Source: an uncultured Clostridia bacterium (lineage in GTDB: Bacteria > Bacillota > Clostridia > Christensenellales > Borkfalkiaceae). Taken from it: a stretch of DNA of 34,816 nucleotides. The stretch is from the NCBI GenBank assembly GCA_944354035.1, contig CALVPS010000013.1, positions 1-34,816 on the forward strand, read 5' to 3'. Under the pieces are notes generated by a model that had not been told where the DNA came from, ran no database searches, and saw only the letters and a list, made by a program, of their open reading frames with translations. Position 1 is the first letter of the stretch; every line of letters starts with the position of its first letter. Position numbers and translations under genes: made by a program. Of this stretch, positions 18,009 to 26,798 are shown piece after piece.

Positions 18009-19033
18009 GGCAAAACGGAGGTATCGAATGTCCCTATCTTTTTTGCGCGAACGATGATCTCCTCTTTGTCGAATCCGATCAGCGGGCGCAGCACGGGCAG
18101 CGTTACGACCGCGTTGGACGAGGTGATCCCCTCGATCGTCTGCGACGCCACCTGACCCAGGCTTTCGCCCGTGATCAGACAGCGCCCGTCCCGTTGGCGC
18201 GCAAAGCGCTCGGCAATGCGGAACATAAAGCGCCGCAGCAGCGTTACGTTGAGTTCCGCCGCGCACTTTTTATGGATCTCCTCCTGAATGTGCGTTACGC
18301 TTACGGTATACAGCGTATCGCTTCCCGCATAGCGCGAGAGGATGCGCGCAAGGTCGGCAACCTTGTCGCGCGCCTGCTCGTTGGTATAGGGATAGCTGTG
18401 AAAGTGCAGATATTCCACCGTCATGCCGCGTTTGGCCATCATATAGCCGGCAACGGGCGAATCGATCCCGCCGGAGATCAGCAGCACGCCCTTTCCAGAT
18501 GTCCCCACCGGCATGCCGCCCGCCCCTTGCAAAAAGGTGCCGAATACCAACGCCACACCGTTTTCGCGGATGTCGAGATAGACGTACGCCTGCGGCGCAT
18601 GCACGTCGACGCGCAGCAACGGACGCTCCTCCAAAAGGCGCGCGCCGATCTCTGCGTTCAGCTGCATGGAAGTCAGCGGGTACGTTTTATCGGCGCGGTG
18701 CGTCTCAACCTTAAACGTGCCGTTGTGCGGCGCAACGAGGCACACGGCCGAATAAATACTGCCCAAATCGTTGGCAACGAGGTAGCCGAACGAATAGGAG
18801 TGAACGCCGAACACGCGGGAGATGCGCTCTTCGATCTCCTCCACGTCCGCATCGGCAAAGCCTGTGACCAGATAACGCCCGCTGGTGCGGCGCAGTTCGT
18901 GTCGCAGCCCCTTTAACGCCTTTTCTAAATTGACGGAAAAGACCCGCTCAAAGTATCCGCGGTTCTTTCCCTTTAAATGAATTTCCGCATAGCGGATGAT
19001 GATGACCTGTTGAATGATGTTGACCTGTTCCAT
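17864..19033 (-). CDS. thiI: tRNA 4-thiouridine synthase (tRNA sulfurtransferase)
   Basis: ThiI makes 4-thiouridine at position 8 of tRNA. A THUMP-type N-terminal region (HLKGKNRGYFERVF) is followed by the PP-loop SGGIDSPVAGYMM, which binds ATP. There is no C-terminal rhodanese domain, as is usual in Firmicutes, so sulfur must be delivered directly by a desulfurase; one is encoded 13 bases upstream. The ATG at 19033 is preceded by GGGAG. Length is 389 residues. The 3' end overlaps the convergent PBP gene by 145 bases, and there is no recognisable terminator. Confidence 0.95.
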   Translation of the reverse strand: MEQVNIIQQVIIIRYAEIHLKGKNRGYFERVFSVNLEKALKGLRHELRRTSGRYLVTGFADADVEEIEERISRVFGVHSYSFGYLVANDLGSIYSAVCLVAPHNGTFKVETHRADKTYPLTSMQLNAEIGARLLEERPLLRVDVHAPQAYVYLDIRENGVALVFGTFLQGAGGMPVGTSGKGVLLISGGIDSPVAGYMMAKRGMTVEYLHFHSYPYTNEQARDKVADLARILSRYAGSDTLYTVSVTHIQEEIHKKCAAELNVTLLRRFMFRIAERFARQRDGRCLITGESLGQVASQTIEGITSSNAVVTLPVLRPLIGFDKEEIIVRAKKIGTFDTSVLPYEDCCTVFLPEFPAIKPKLSFIEEEEKKLDIEGLVAEAMTSLEAVRI

Positions 19034-19046
19034 ATGTTCTCCCGCG

Positions 19047-20156
19047 TCATTCCGCGGCGGCCGCCTCGTTCAGCCGCGCGGCGGCAGCGACGACCTCCTC
19101 TTCCGTGGTCGAGGGCGAAAAGCTGACGCGCAGCACGCCGTCGAGCACCTCTTTTTCATAGCCGCAGGCCTCTATTACGCGGCTGTGCGGTTTTTTTGAA
19201 CTACAGGCGCTTCCGGTACCGACGGCGACGCCCGCGTCCCACAGCCGCCGCTGCAACACCTCGCCCCGCTTCCCGGGAGCGGACACCGTTAAAATATAGG
19301 GCGTGCCCGTACGCGGAGAAAGGCGCACGAACCGCACAGGATCCAGCAGCGACCAAAGCCGTTCACGGCACGCCTCCGCTCGCGCCGCATCCTCGTTTAT
19401 ACGAGCAGACCTGCTTTGCGCCGCATAGTAAAAACAGGCGATCCCGAACACGTTTTCCGTGCCGCTGCGCAAACCGTTTTCCTGTCCCCCGCCAAAGAGG
19501 TAGGGCTGCAGCGCCGTATAACCCTTGCGGCGAAACAGCGCCCCCGTCCCCTTCAGGCCGCCGATCTTATGCGCGCTGACCGAATACAGATCGATATCTC
19601 TTGTGAGACGAACGGGTATTTTTCCGTATGCCTGCACGCCGTCGCTGTGAAATACGGCGCGCGGATTTTTTTCTTTTACGCGGCGCGCCAGCGCGGCAAC
19701 GGGGTTGATCGCCCCCGTCTCGTTGTTGACATGGACGACCGAGACCAGCGCCGTCCTTTCGTCCACCAACGAAAGCAGCGCCGCCTCGTCCACGCTTCCG
19801 TCCGCACGGAGCGGAGCAAAACGCACCTCCGTTCCGCGATTTTTCAATTCGTTGCAGGCGGCCCAAACGGCGGCATGTTCGCCCGCGGTGGCGACCACGT
19901 TTCCGCGGCGTCCCGCCGAAAATACCGCCTGATTATCGGCCTCCGTTCCGCACGACGTAAAGACTGCGTCGAACAGCGCGGCGTCTGCAACGGTCTGCGT
20001 CAGATACCGGCGCGCCTCTGCGATCAGACGTGCCGCTACAACGCCGCCGTGATAGCGCGCCGAGGGATTGTAATATACTTCTTCTGCATAGGGAAGCGCC
20101 CGTTGCAGCGCCTCTTGCAGTGGCGCCGTAGTCGCCGCGTTATCCAAATAGATCAT
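19047..20156 (-). CDS. Cysteine desulfurase (NifS/IscS-like)
   Basis: This 369-residue PLP enzyme takes sulfur from L-cysteine as a persulfide. The N-terminus is IYLDNAATT, the PLP Lys is 197 in SAHKIGGLKG, and the sulfur-carrying Cys318 lies in GTGSACSSKKPHSR. The short active-site loop suits the IscS/NifS class. I chose the ATG at 20156, which overlaps the stop of the preceding gene as ATGA; a longer in-frame start would lie inside that gene. Its neighbour thiI strongly suggests it is the dedicated sulfur donor, like NifZ with ThiI in Bacillus. Confidence 0.94.
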   Translation of the reverse strand: MIYLDNAATTAPLQEALQRALPYAEEVYYNPSARYHGGVVAARLIAEARRYLTQTVADAALFDAVFTSCGTEADNQAVFSAGRRGNVVATAGEHAAVWAACNELKNRGTEVRFAPLRADGSVDEAALLSLVDERTALVSVVHVNNETGAINPVAALARRVKEKNPRAVFHSDGVQAYGKIPVRLTRDIDLYSVSAHKIGGLKGTGALFRRKGYTALQPYLFGGGQENGLRSGTENVFGIACFYYAAQSRSARINEDAARAEACRERLWSLLDPVRFVRLSPRTGTPYILTVSAPGKRGEVLQRRLWDAGVAVGTGSACSSKKPHSRVIEACGYEKEVLDGVLRVSFSPSTTEEEVVAAAARLNEAAAAE

Positions 20157-20758
20157 TTTGCCTCGAACTTGTTTCTTCCGGCGGCACGCACCAAAAATTC
20201 CAGCATCACCCTGCGGCACTCCAGTACATACAGCGTCTTTTCGATCGTGCTGGAATACAACAGATAGATAAATTCTTTCTCTTCGCATGGATGCTTGTTC
20301 GGCGTGAGGAACACCGCCTTTTTCCCGCGCTGTCCCGCAAGCGTGCGGCTATACGATTCACTTTCGTAAAAACCGATCTTTAAGAGCTGATCGATCTTGA
20401 TGATAAGCAGCAGCTTGCGCGACTTGCCGTTGAACACCTTGGTGATGCGCAGCTCGTCCTCGACATAGGTATAATCGTAACTGACGTTAAAGCGGCGCTT
20501 GATCAAAAAACAGATCACTCCCACCGCTGCCACCAACACGATCCCAAGCACCCAGGTAACAATGGTAAACGCACGCTCGAACGTCGTAAGCTCGTCCGCC
20601 CAGATCATACTCGGCACATAGGACAGCGAAAAGAACAGCAGGACGCCCGTTATGACGAAAAAGATGATGCCGATCACATGAAAGACCGTATACCTGCGCC
20701 GTTCGGACGCCTCATTCGCCGACACGGCGCTTTCTTCGTACAAAGCCGCGTTCGCCAT
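20153..20758 (-). CDS. Small membrane protein of unknown function with a PH-like beta domain
   Basis: The 201-residue protein has a soluble N-terminus (about 1-22), two membrane segments (about 24-46 and 66-87, IVTWVLGIVLVAAVGVICFL) and a C-terminal region rich in beta strands (from NVSYDYTYVEDELRITKVF). The layout resembles bacterial PH-domain-like membrane proteins that I do not recognise by name. It is translated from ATG sharing its A with the carB-dapF stop (TAATG) and overlaps the desulfurase start. Its role is unknown; position between carB-dapF and the desulfurase is not informative. The protein at 32414-32881 has a similar plan. Confidence 0.75.
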   Translation of the reverse strand: MANAALYEESAVSANEASERRRYTVFHVIGIIFFVITGVLLFFSLSYVPSMIWADELTTFERAFTIVTWVLGIVLVAAVGVICFLIKRRFNVSYDYTYVEDELRITKVFNGKSRKLLLIIKIDQLLKIGFYESESYSRTLAGQRGKKAVFLTPNKHPCEEKEFIYLLYSSTIEKTLYVLECRRVMLEFLVRAAGRNKFEAK

Positions 20759-23700
20759 TAAAACTCCACCGTGCCCTCGTAAATTTTTTCAACATTTCCG
20801 GTGAGCGTTACGCTGCCGTCGGAAGCATAGCGCACGATAAGGTCGCCGCCCTTGAGCTTTACGGTGATGTCGGTATCGGCCTTACACAGCCCGTTAAGCA
20901 CGCAGGCCACCGCAGCGGCCGCCGCGCCCGTTCCGCAAGCCCAGGTCTCGCCGTTGCCGCGCTCCCACACGCGCATTTTTACCGTGCTTTCATTGGCGAC
21001 GCGAATAAATTCCACATTCGTCTTTTGCGGGAAATACCTGCTGTTTTCAATGCGCGGGCCCAACGTAGAGACGGGCACATCGTCAACCTTGTCGCAGAAG
21101 ATGACGCAGTGCGGGTTGCCCAGGTTGACCAGCGTTACGCGATACTCCTTGCCGTCGATCTCCATGGGATGGTTGACGATCTTATCGCCCGACCACACCG
21201 AAGGGATGCGCTCGCCGTCGAATACTGCCGTACCCAGGTCGACGCTGGCCGACGTTACGACGCCGCCGAACGAATATACCCGCACCTCTTTTACGCCGCT
21301 GAGCGATTCGATCGTCATGCACTCCTTACGGACGATCCCCTTCTCGTACAGGTACTTGGCGACGCAGCGGATGGCGTTGCCCGCGATCTGCCCTTCGCTC
21401 CCATCCTGGTTGAAGATGCGCATCTTTGCGTCGGCGACGTTCGATTTTTCGATGAGCACGATCCCGTCGCCGCCGATGCCGTAATGGCGGTCTACAAAGT
21501 TGATCGCCAAAGACTCGGGACAGGTGATCTTGCCCTCCATGTCTTCAAAATAAATATAGTCGTTGCCGCAGGACTGCATTTTGGTAAAGACGAGCTCCGT
21601 CTTTTTGGTGCGCAGAGCATTGATGTCGACCAACTCGGTATTGTACTCGGTAAACTTGCTGGCGATGATGTCGCACAGGGCGTTGGCCGTATCGAGGGAG
21701 GTCAGCACCGTAATACCCGAGAGAATGGCATGGTGATGCAGCTCGATGTAGTCGGCAATGGAATCGACGTCCGTTTTGCCCGTGTAAATGATATAGTCGA
21801 TCTTTCCCTCGTCCATCAGCTTAGAGACCTGTTTGGTCGCCTTCAGACGATCGACCACCATAACGTCGATACCCAGCTCGGAGATGACCTTTGCCGTGCC
21901 CGCCGTCGCATACAGACTGCAGCCCAGATCGGCAAACTTTTTGGCAATGGAGACGATTTCGAACTTGTCCTGATCGTTTACGGTAAAGTAGACTCCGACC
22001 GGTCTTTCCTTGGTGGGATGGCACATTTTAAAGCCCGCCGCCACCAGACCTTTGAACAGCGCCTCTTCGATCGTCTTACCGATGCCGAGTACTTCGCCGG
22101 TCGATTTCATCTCCGGCCCTAACTGGGAGTTGACGTCGTTCAGCTTTTCGAAACTGAACACGGGCACCTTTACCGCCACATACGGCGAATTGGGATACAG
22201 CCCCGTTCCGAATCCAAGACGCTTTAACTTGGCCCCCACCATGATCTTGGTCGCCAGCTCCACCATGGGGACGCCCGTCACTTTGGAGATGTAAGGAATG
22301 GTGCGCGACGCACGGGGATTGACCTCGATCACATACAGCTGGTTCTGATAGATGAGGTATTGGATATTGATCAGCCCCTTTGTCTTTAACGAAAGCGCAA
22401 GCTGCGTGGAGATATCCACGATCTTTTTCAGCATGGCGTCGCTCAGATGATAGGGCGGATACACCGCAATGGAATCGCCGGAGTGCACGCCCGCACGCTC
22501 GATGTGCTGCATGATGCCGGGGATCAGTACGTCCGTCCCGTCCGAAATGGCGTCCACTTCCAGCTCCGTCCCCATCAGGTACTTATCGCACAAAACGGGG
22601 TTTTCTATCTTCTGCGAGAGAATGACGTCCATGTACCGCGAAATATCGTTTTCGGTAAAGGCGATCGTCATATTCTGCCCGCCGATGACGTACGAAGGCC
22701 GCAGCAGTACGGGATAGCCCAGCGTCTCTGCCGCACGGATCGCCTCTTCCTTGGTCATAACGGTAAGCCCCTTGGGACGGGCGATATGGAAGTTTTCCAG
22801 CAATTCGTCAAAGCGCTCGCGGTCCTCCGCCATGTCGACGGAATCGGCGCTCGTGCCCAGAATGCGCACGCCCTTTTTGTCGAGATAGCCGCACAGTTTG
22901 ATCGCCGTCTGCCCGCCGAAGGTGATGACGACCCCGTACGGCTTTTCTACGTCGATCACGTTTTGCACGTCTTCGGGCGTGAGCGATTCAAAATACAGCC
23001 TGTCAGCCGTATCGAAGTCGGTAGATACGGTCTCGGGGTTGTTGTTGATGATGATCACCTCATACCCTAGCTCTTTCAGCGTCCACACGCAATGCACGGA
23101 CGAGTAATCGAACTCTATGCCCTGTCCGATGCGGATGGGCCCCGAACCGATGACAATAATGCGCTTTTTCTTGCTGTTTTTTACAAACGGGACGGCCTCG
23201 TCGTGATCAAGCTCGTCGTACGTCGAATAAAAGTACGGCGTTTTGGCAGCAAATTCCGCGGCGCAGGTATCGACCATTTTAAAGACGGCGCGGCGATGCA
23301 TGGGAAGTTTTTCCCCCGAGATGCGCTGCAGCGCCCGATCGGGATAGCCCAGCTTTTTGCCCTCCATGTATTCCGCGCGCGTGATCTTGCGGCCGGCGAT
23401 CTTATTTTCGTAGTCGATCAGGTTTTTAAACTTGTTCAAAAACCACTCGTCGATCTTGGTCACCGCGTAAATTTCGTCGATCGATATCCCCTTTTTGATG
23501 GCGGCATACACGGCAAACAGCCGCTCGTCCGTCATTTTTCCGATTTCTGTGCGCAGCTCCTCCGCACTCATCTGCACAAACTTGGGATGATCCAGCGTGT
23601 CCAGCCCGATCTCCGCGCCGCGCACCGCCTTCATGATCGCCTGCTCGAAGGAGGTGCCGATCGCCATGACCTCGCCCGTGGCCTTCATACGGGAACCGAG

Positions 23701-24813
23701 CTCGCGCTTGGCGTACAAAAATTTATCGAAGGGCCACTTGGGCAGCTTGACCACCACATAATCGATGGCCGGCTCAAAACAGGCAAACGTCTTGCCCGTA
23801 ACGTCGTTTCTGATCTCGTCGAGCGTATAGCCGAGCGCGATTTTTACGGCCACCTTGGCGATGGGATACCCCGTGGCCTTGCTTGCCAGCGCCGACGACC
23901 GCGAGACGCGGGGATTCACCTCGATGACCGCGTACTCAAAGCTGTCCGGATAGAGCGCAAACTGGCAGTTGCACCCCCCCTCGATCCCAAGCTCTGTGAT
24001 GATGTTCAGCGAGGCGGTGCGCAGCATCTGATACTCCTTATCGGAGAGGGTAACGGCGGGCGCGATGACGGTGGAATCGCCCGTATGGATCCCGACGGGA
24101 TCGACGTTTTCCATCGAGCAGACGGTGATCACGTTTCCGGCGCTGTCGCGCAGCACTTCAAATTCGATCTCCTTCCAGCCGCCGATGTATTTTTCGATCA
24201 GCACCTGCGTAATGGGAGAGAGCATCAGACCGTTGTGCGCGATCAGGCGCAGTTCCTCTTCGTCGTGCGCCACGCCGCCGCCCGCGCCGCCCAACGTAAA
24301 GGCGGGCCGTACGATGACGGGATAGCCCAGCTTGTCGGCCACGGCTACGCATTCGTCCACCGTGTAAGCGATATCGGAAGGAACGACGGGCTGACCGATC
24401 TTTTCCATCGTCTCTTTAAAGAGTTCACGGTCTTCGGCGCGGTCGATCGCGTCGAGCTTGGTGCCGATCAGCTTTACGCCCCACTCATCCAAAAAGCCCT
24501 CTTTGGCAAGCTTGCAGCCCATGGTAAGACCGGTCTGACCGCCCAGCGAGGCAAGAAGCGAATCGGGCCGCTCTTTGATGATGATGCGCTTTAACGAATC
24601 CAGCGTAAGCGGCTCCAGGTAAATTTCGTCCGCCAGCATTTTATCCGTCATGATGGTCGCGGGGTTAGAGTTGCACAGCACCACGTTTACCCCGGCGTCT
24701 TTAAGTACGCGGCAGGCCTGCGCGCCGGCATAATCGAACTCTGCGGCCTGTCCGATGACGATGGGTCCTGACCCGATCACAAGAACCTTTTTGATATCCG
24801 CTCTTTTAGGCAT
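20758..24813 (-). CDS. carB-dapF: Fused carbamoyl-phosphate synthase large subunit and diaminopimelate epimerase
   Basis: Residues 1-1071 are a complete CarB: two ATP-grasp halves (starts at VLVIGSGPIVIGQAAEFDY and IIVIGSGPIRIGQGIEFDY) and the C-terminal regulatory MGS domain ending near LCDIIASKF. From about residue 1072 (nucleotide 21600) a 280-residue DapF follows with no linker, stop codon or in-frame ATG/GTG/TTG start at the junction. DapF signatures are TKMQSCGNDYIYF, GIGGDGIV, NQDGSEGQ, GNPHCV and ERGNGETWACGTG with Cys1293. Ala1144 lies where the first catalytic Cys is expected. CarB makes carbamoyl phosphate from bicarbonate, glutamine-derived ammonia and ATP; DapF interconverts LL- and meso-diaminopimelate for lysine and the cell wall. 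Confidence 0.93.
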   Translation of the reverse strand: MPKRADIKKVLVIGSGPIVIGQAAEFDYAGAQACRVLKDAGVNVVLCNSNPATIMTDKMLADEIYLEPLTLDSLKRIIIKERPDSLLASLGGQTGLTMGCKLAKEGFLDEWGVKLIGTKLDAIDRAEDRELFKETMEKIGQPVVPSDIAYTVDECVAVADKLGYPVIVRPAFTLGGAGGGVAHDEEELRLIAHNGLMLSPITQVLIEKYIGGWKEIEFEVLRDSAGNVITVCSMENVDPVGIHTGDSTVIAPAVTLSDKEYQMLRTASLNIITELGIEGGCNCQFALYPDSFEYAVIEVNPRVSRSSALASKATGYPIAKVAVKIALGYTLDEIRNDVTGKTFACFEPAIDYVVVKLPKWPFDKFLYAKRELGSRMKATGEVMAIGTSFEQAIMKAVRGAEIGLDTLDHPKFVQMSAEELRTEIGKMTDERLFAVYAAIKKGISIDEIYAVTKIDEWFLNKFKNLIDYENKIAGRKITRAEYMEGKKLGYPDRALQRISGEKLPMHRRAVFKMVDTCAAEFAAKTPYFYSTYDELDHDEAVPFVKNSKKKRIIVIGSGPIRIGQGIEFDYSSVHCVWTLKELGYEVIIINNNPETVSTDFDTADRLYFESLTPEDVQNVIDVEKPYGVVITFGGQTAIKLCGYLDKKGVRILGTSADSVDMAEDRERFDELLENFHIARPKGLTVMTKEEAIRAAETLGYPVLLRPSYVIGGQNMTIAFTENDISRYMDVILSQKIENPVLCDKYLMGTELEVDAISDGTDVLIPGIMQHIERAGVHSGDSIAVYPPYHLSDAMLKKIVDISTQLALSLKTKGLINIQYLIYQNQLYVIEVNPRASRTIPYISKVTGVPMVELATKIMVGAKLKRLGFGTGLYPNSPYVAVKVPVFSFEKLNDVNSQLGPEMKSTGEVLGIGKTIEEALFKGLVAAGFKMCHPTKERPVGVYFTVNDQDKFEIVSIAKKFADLGCSLYATAGTAKVISELGIDVMVVDRLKATKQVSKLMDEGKIDYIIYTGKTDVDSIADYIELHHHAILSGITVLTSLDTANALCDIIASKFTEYNTELVDINALRTKKTELVFTKMQSCGNDYIYFEDMEGKITCPESLAINFVDRHYGIGGDGIVLIEKSNVADAKMRIFNQDGSEGQIAGNAIRCVAKYLYEKGIVRKECMTIESLSGVKEVRVYSFGGVVTSASVDLGTAVFDGERIPSVWSGDKIVNHPMEIDGKEYRVTLVNLGNPHCVIFCDKVDDVPVSTLGPRIENSRYFPQKTNVEFIRVANESTVKMRVWERGNGETWACGTGAAAAAVACVLNGLCKADTDITVKLKGGDLIVRYASDGSVTLTGNVEKIYEGTVEF

Positions 24814-25879
24814 TTTCTTTCTCCTTCTTCATGCAGTCGATAAAACGGTCGAACAAAAAATTGGCGTCGTGCGGACCGCCGCAGGCTTCGGGGTGGAACT
24901 GCACGGTAAACGCATTTACGGCGGGATACTCCACGCCTTCACACGTGCCGTCGTTGGCGTTGACGAACGTCAGATTTCCCACCGTGCGGATGGAATCGCT
25001 GACCACTTCGTATCCGTGGTTTTGGCTGGAGATGAACACCTTGCCCGTAGCAAGATCTTTAACGGGTTGGTTCGCTCCGCGATGCCCGTATTTCATTTTG
25101 CGCGTTTGGCCGCCCATGGCCAACGCCAGCAGCTGATGCCCGAGGCAGATGCCGAAAATAGGTTTTTTGCCGATCAACTTGCGGATATTTTCGATGACCG
25201 CGGTATTTTCGGCAGGATCGCCCGGGCCGTTCGTCAGCATAATGCCGTCCGGGGCGAGTGCAAGCACTTGCTCGGCCGTATACCAATAGGGCACTTCCGC
25301 AACACGGCAGCCGCGCTTTAACAGCTCGCGTACGATGTTTTGTTTGGCGCCGAAATCGTAGAGGACGACGCGCGGACCGCCCTCGGCGCCCGATTCGCGC
25401 ACCTCACCCGACGAAACCGCCTTCACCGCGTCCTTTACGCGATAGCTCTTCAGCGCGGAAAGATCCTTCAGCGGCTTAAACGTGATCGCCGCGTTCATAA
25501 CGCCGACTTCGCGCACGATGCGCGTCAGCTCGCGCGTGTCTACGCCATAGATCGCGGGGATGCCCTGTTCCTTCAAAAAGGTCTCCAGCGTCATTTCACA
25601 GCGGAAGTTGGAGGGCGTATCGCACTTTTCGCGCACGACGTATGCCGTAAGCCAGCACTTCGGGCTCTCTTGATCGAAGAGGATCACGCCGTAATTCCCG
25701 ATGAGCGGAAACGTCTGCGTGACGATCTGTCCGTAATAACTCGGGTCGGTAAGCGTTTCGATATAGCCCGTCATGCCCGTCGTGAACACAAGCTCGCCCA
25801 GCGCCTCTTTTTCGGCGCCGAACGAATAGCCTTCGAATACCTTTCCGTTTTCCAGCGTAAGATATACCTTTTTTTCCAT
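24806..25879 (-). CDS. carA: Carbamoyl-phosphate synthase small subunit
   Basis: CarA hydrolyses glutamine and feeds ammonia through a tunnel to CarB. The class I glutaminase domain has the nucleophile in GICLGHQLLALAMGG and the His-Glu pair in FHPEACGGPHD. The N-terminal domain begins VYLTLENGKVFEGYSFG. Length is 357 residues, normal for the family. The ATG is preceded by AAGGAG. The gene overlaps carB by 8 bases, so the two subunits are made together. Placement after argF suggests carbamoyl phosphate mainly for arginine, though it would also serve pyrimidine synthesis. Confidence 0.96.
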   Translation of the reverse strand: MEKKVYLTLENGKVFEGYSFGAEKEALGELVFTTGMTGYIETLTDPSYYGQIVTQTFPLIGNYGVILFDQESPKCWLTAYVVREKCDTPSNFRCEMTLETFLKEQGIPAIYGVDTRELTRIVREVGVMNAAITFKPLKDLSALKSYRVKDAVKAVSSGEVRESGAEGGPRVVLYDFGAKQNIVRELLKRGCRVAEVPYWYTAEQVLALAPDGIMLTNGPGDPAENTAVIENIRKLIGKKPIFGICLGHQLLALAMGGQTRKMKYGHRGANQPVKDLATGKVFISSQNHGYEVVSDSIRTVGNLTFVNANDGTCEGVEYPAVNAFTVQFHPEACGGPHDANFLFDRFIDCMKKEKENA

Positions 25880-25895
25880 AACTTCTCCTTACCGC

Positions 25896-26798
25896 TTATT
25901 TCATGACTTTGCACAGGACTGCTTTCTGCGCATGAAGTCTGTTTTCCGCTTCTTCAAAAATTTCATCGGCGTGCGCCTCGAATACGTCGGCGGCGATCTC
26001 CTCGCCGCGGTGCGCCGGAAGACAATGCAGCACCATGGCGTCCGGCTTGGCAGCCGCCATGACCGACGCATTCACCTGATATCCCGCAAATGCCGCCGCG
26101 CGCTTGGCGCGCTCCTCTTCCTGCCCCATCGAAGCCCACACGTCGGTGTACACAACGTCGGCGTCCTTTGCCGCCTCTTCGGGCGAACGGGTCAGGGTGA
26201 ACAGGCCGCTCTTTTCGGCCATCGCCGTAAGCGCGGCGTCCGGCTCGTACCCCTCGGGGCAGGCGATGGAAAACGCCATGCCCGTCTTAAGGGCGCCTAC
26301 CATCAGCGAATTGGCCATATTGTTGCCGTCTCCCACAAAGCACATCTTTAACCCCTTGAACGCCCCCTTTCGCTCGCGGATGGTCATGAGGTCGGCAAGC
26401 ACCTGACAGGGGTGGCAATAGTCCGTAAGCCCGTTGATAACGGGGATGGAGCCGTACCTGGCAAGGTCCTCCACTTCCTGCTGGGCAAAGGTGCGGATCA
26501 TGATGCCGTCGAGATAGCGCGAAAGTACGCGCGCCGTGTCCTGCACCGGTTCGCCGCGCCCGATCTGCAGGTCGCGGTTGGAAAGAAACAGCGCGTGGCC
26601 GCCCAGCTCGTACATCCCTACCTCAAAAGAGACGCGCGTACGCGTGGAAGATTTCTGGAAGATCATGCCAAGCTTTTTCCCCTCCAGATATTTTTTGAAA
26701 ATGCCGTTCTTGCGCTCGTACTTCAGCTGATCGGCCAAATTGAGCACGGACAGGATCTCCTCGCGCGAGAGATCGGCAAGCTTTAACAAATGCTTCAT
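25896..26798 (-). CDS. argF: Ornithine carbamoyltransferase
   Basis: This 300-residue enzyme joins carbamoyl phosphate and ornithine to give citrulline. The carbamoyl-phosphate motif is STRTR at 51-55 and the ornithine motif is HCLPAHRGEEI near the C-terminus. HPCQVLADL and DVWASMGQ are in the expected order. I chose the ATG at 26798: it follows a strong AAGGAGG site and overlaps the argD stop as ATGA. Longer in-frame starts would run inside argD. It lies directly upstream of the genes that make its substrate. Confidence 0.95.
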   Translation of the reverse strand: MKHLLKLADLSREEILSVLNLADQLKYERKNGIFKKYLEGKKLGMIFQKSSTRTRVSFEVGMYELGGHALFLSNRDLQIGRGEPVQDTARVLSRYLDGIMIRTFAQQEVEDLARYGSIPVINGLTDYCHPCQVLADLMTIRERKGAFKGLKMCFVGDGNNMANSLMVGALKTGMAFSIACPEGYEPDAALTAMAEKSGLFTLTRSPEEAAKDADVVYTDVWASMGQEEERAKRAAAFAGYQVNASVMAAAKPDAMVLHCLPAHRGEEIAADVFEAHADEIFEEAENRLHAQKAVLCKVMK

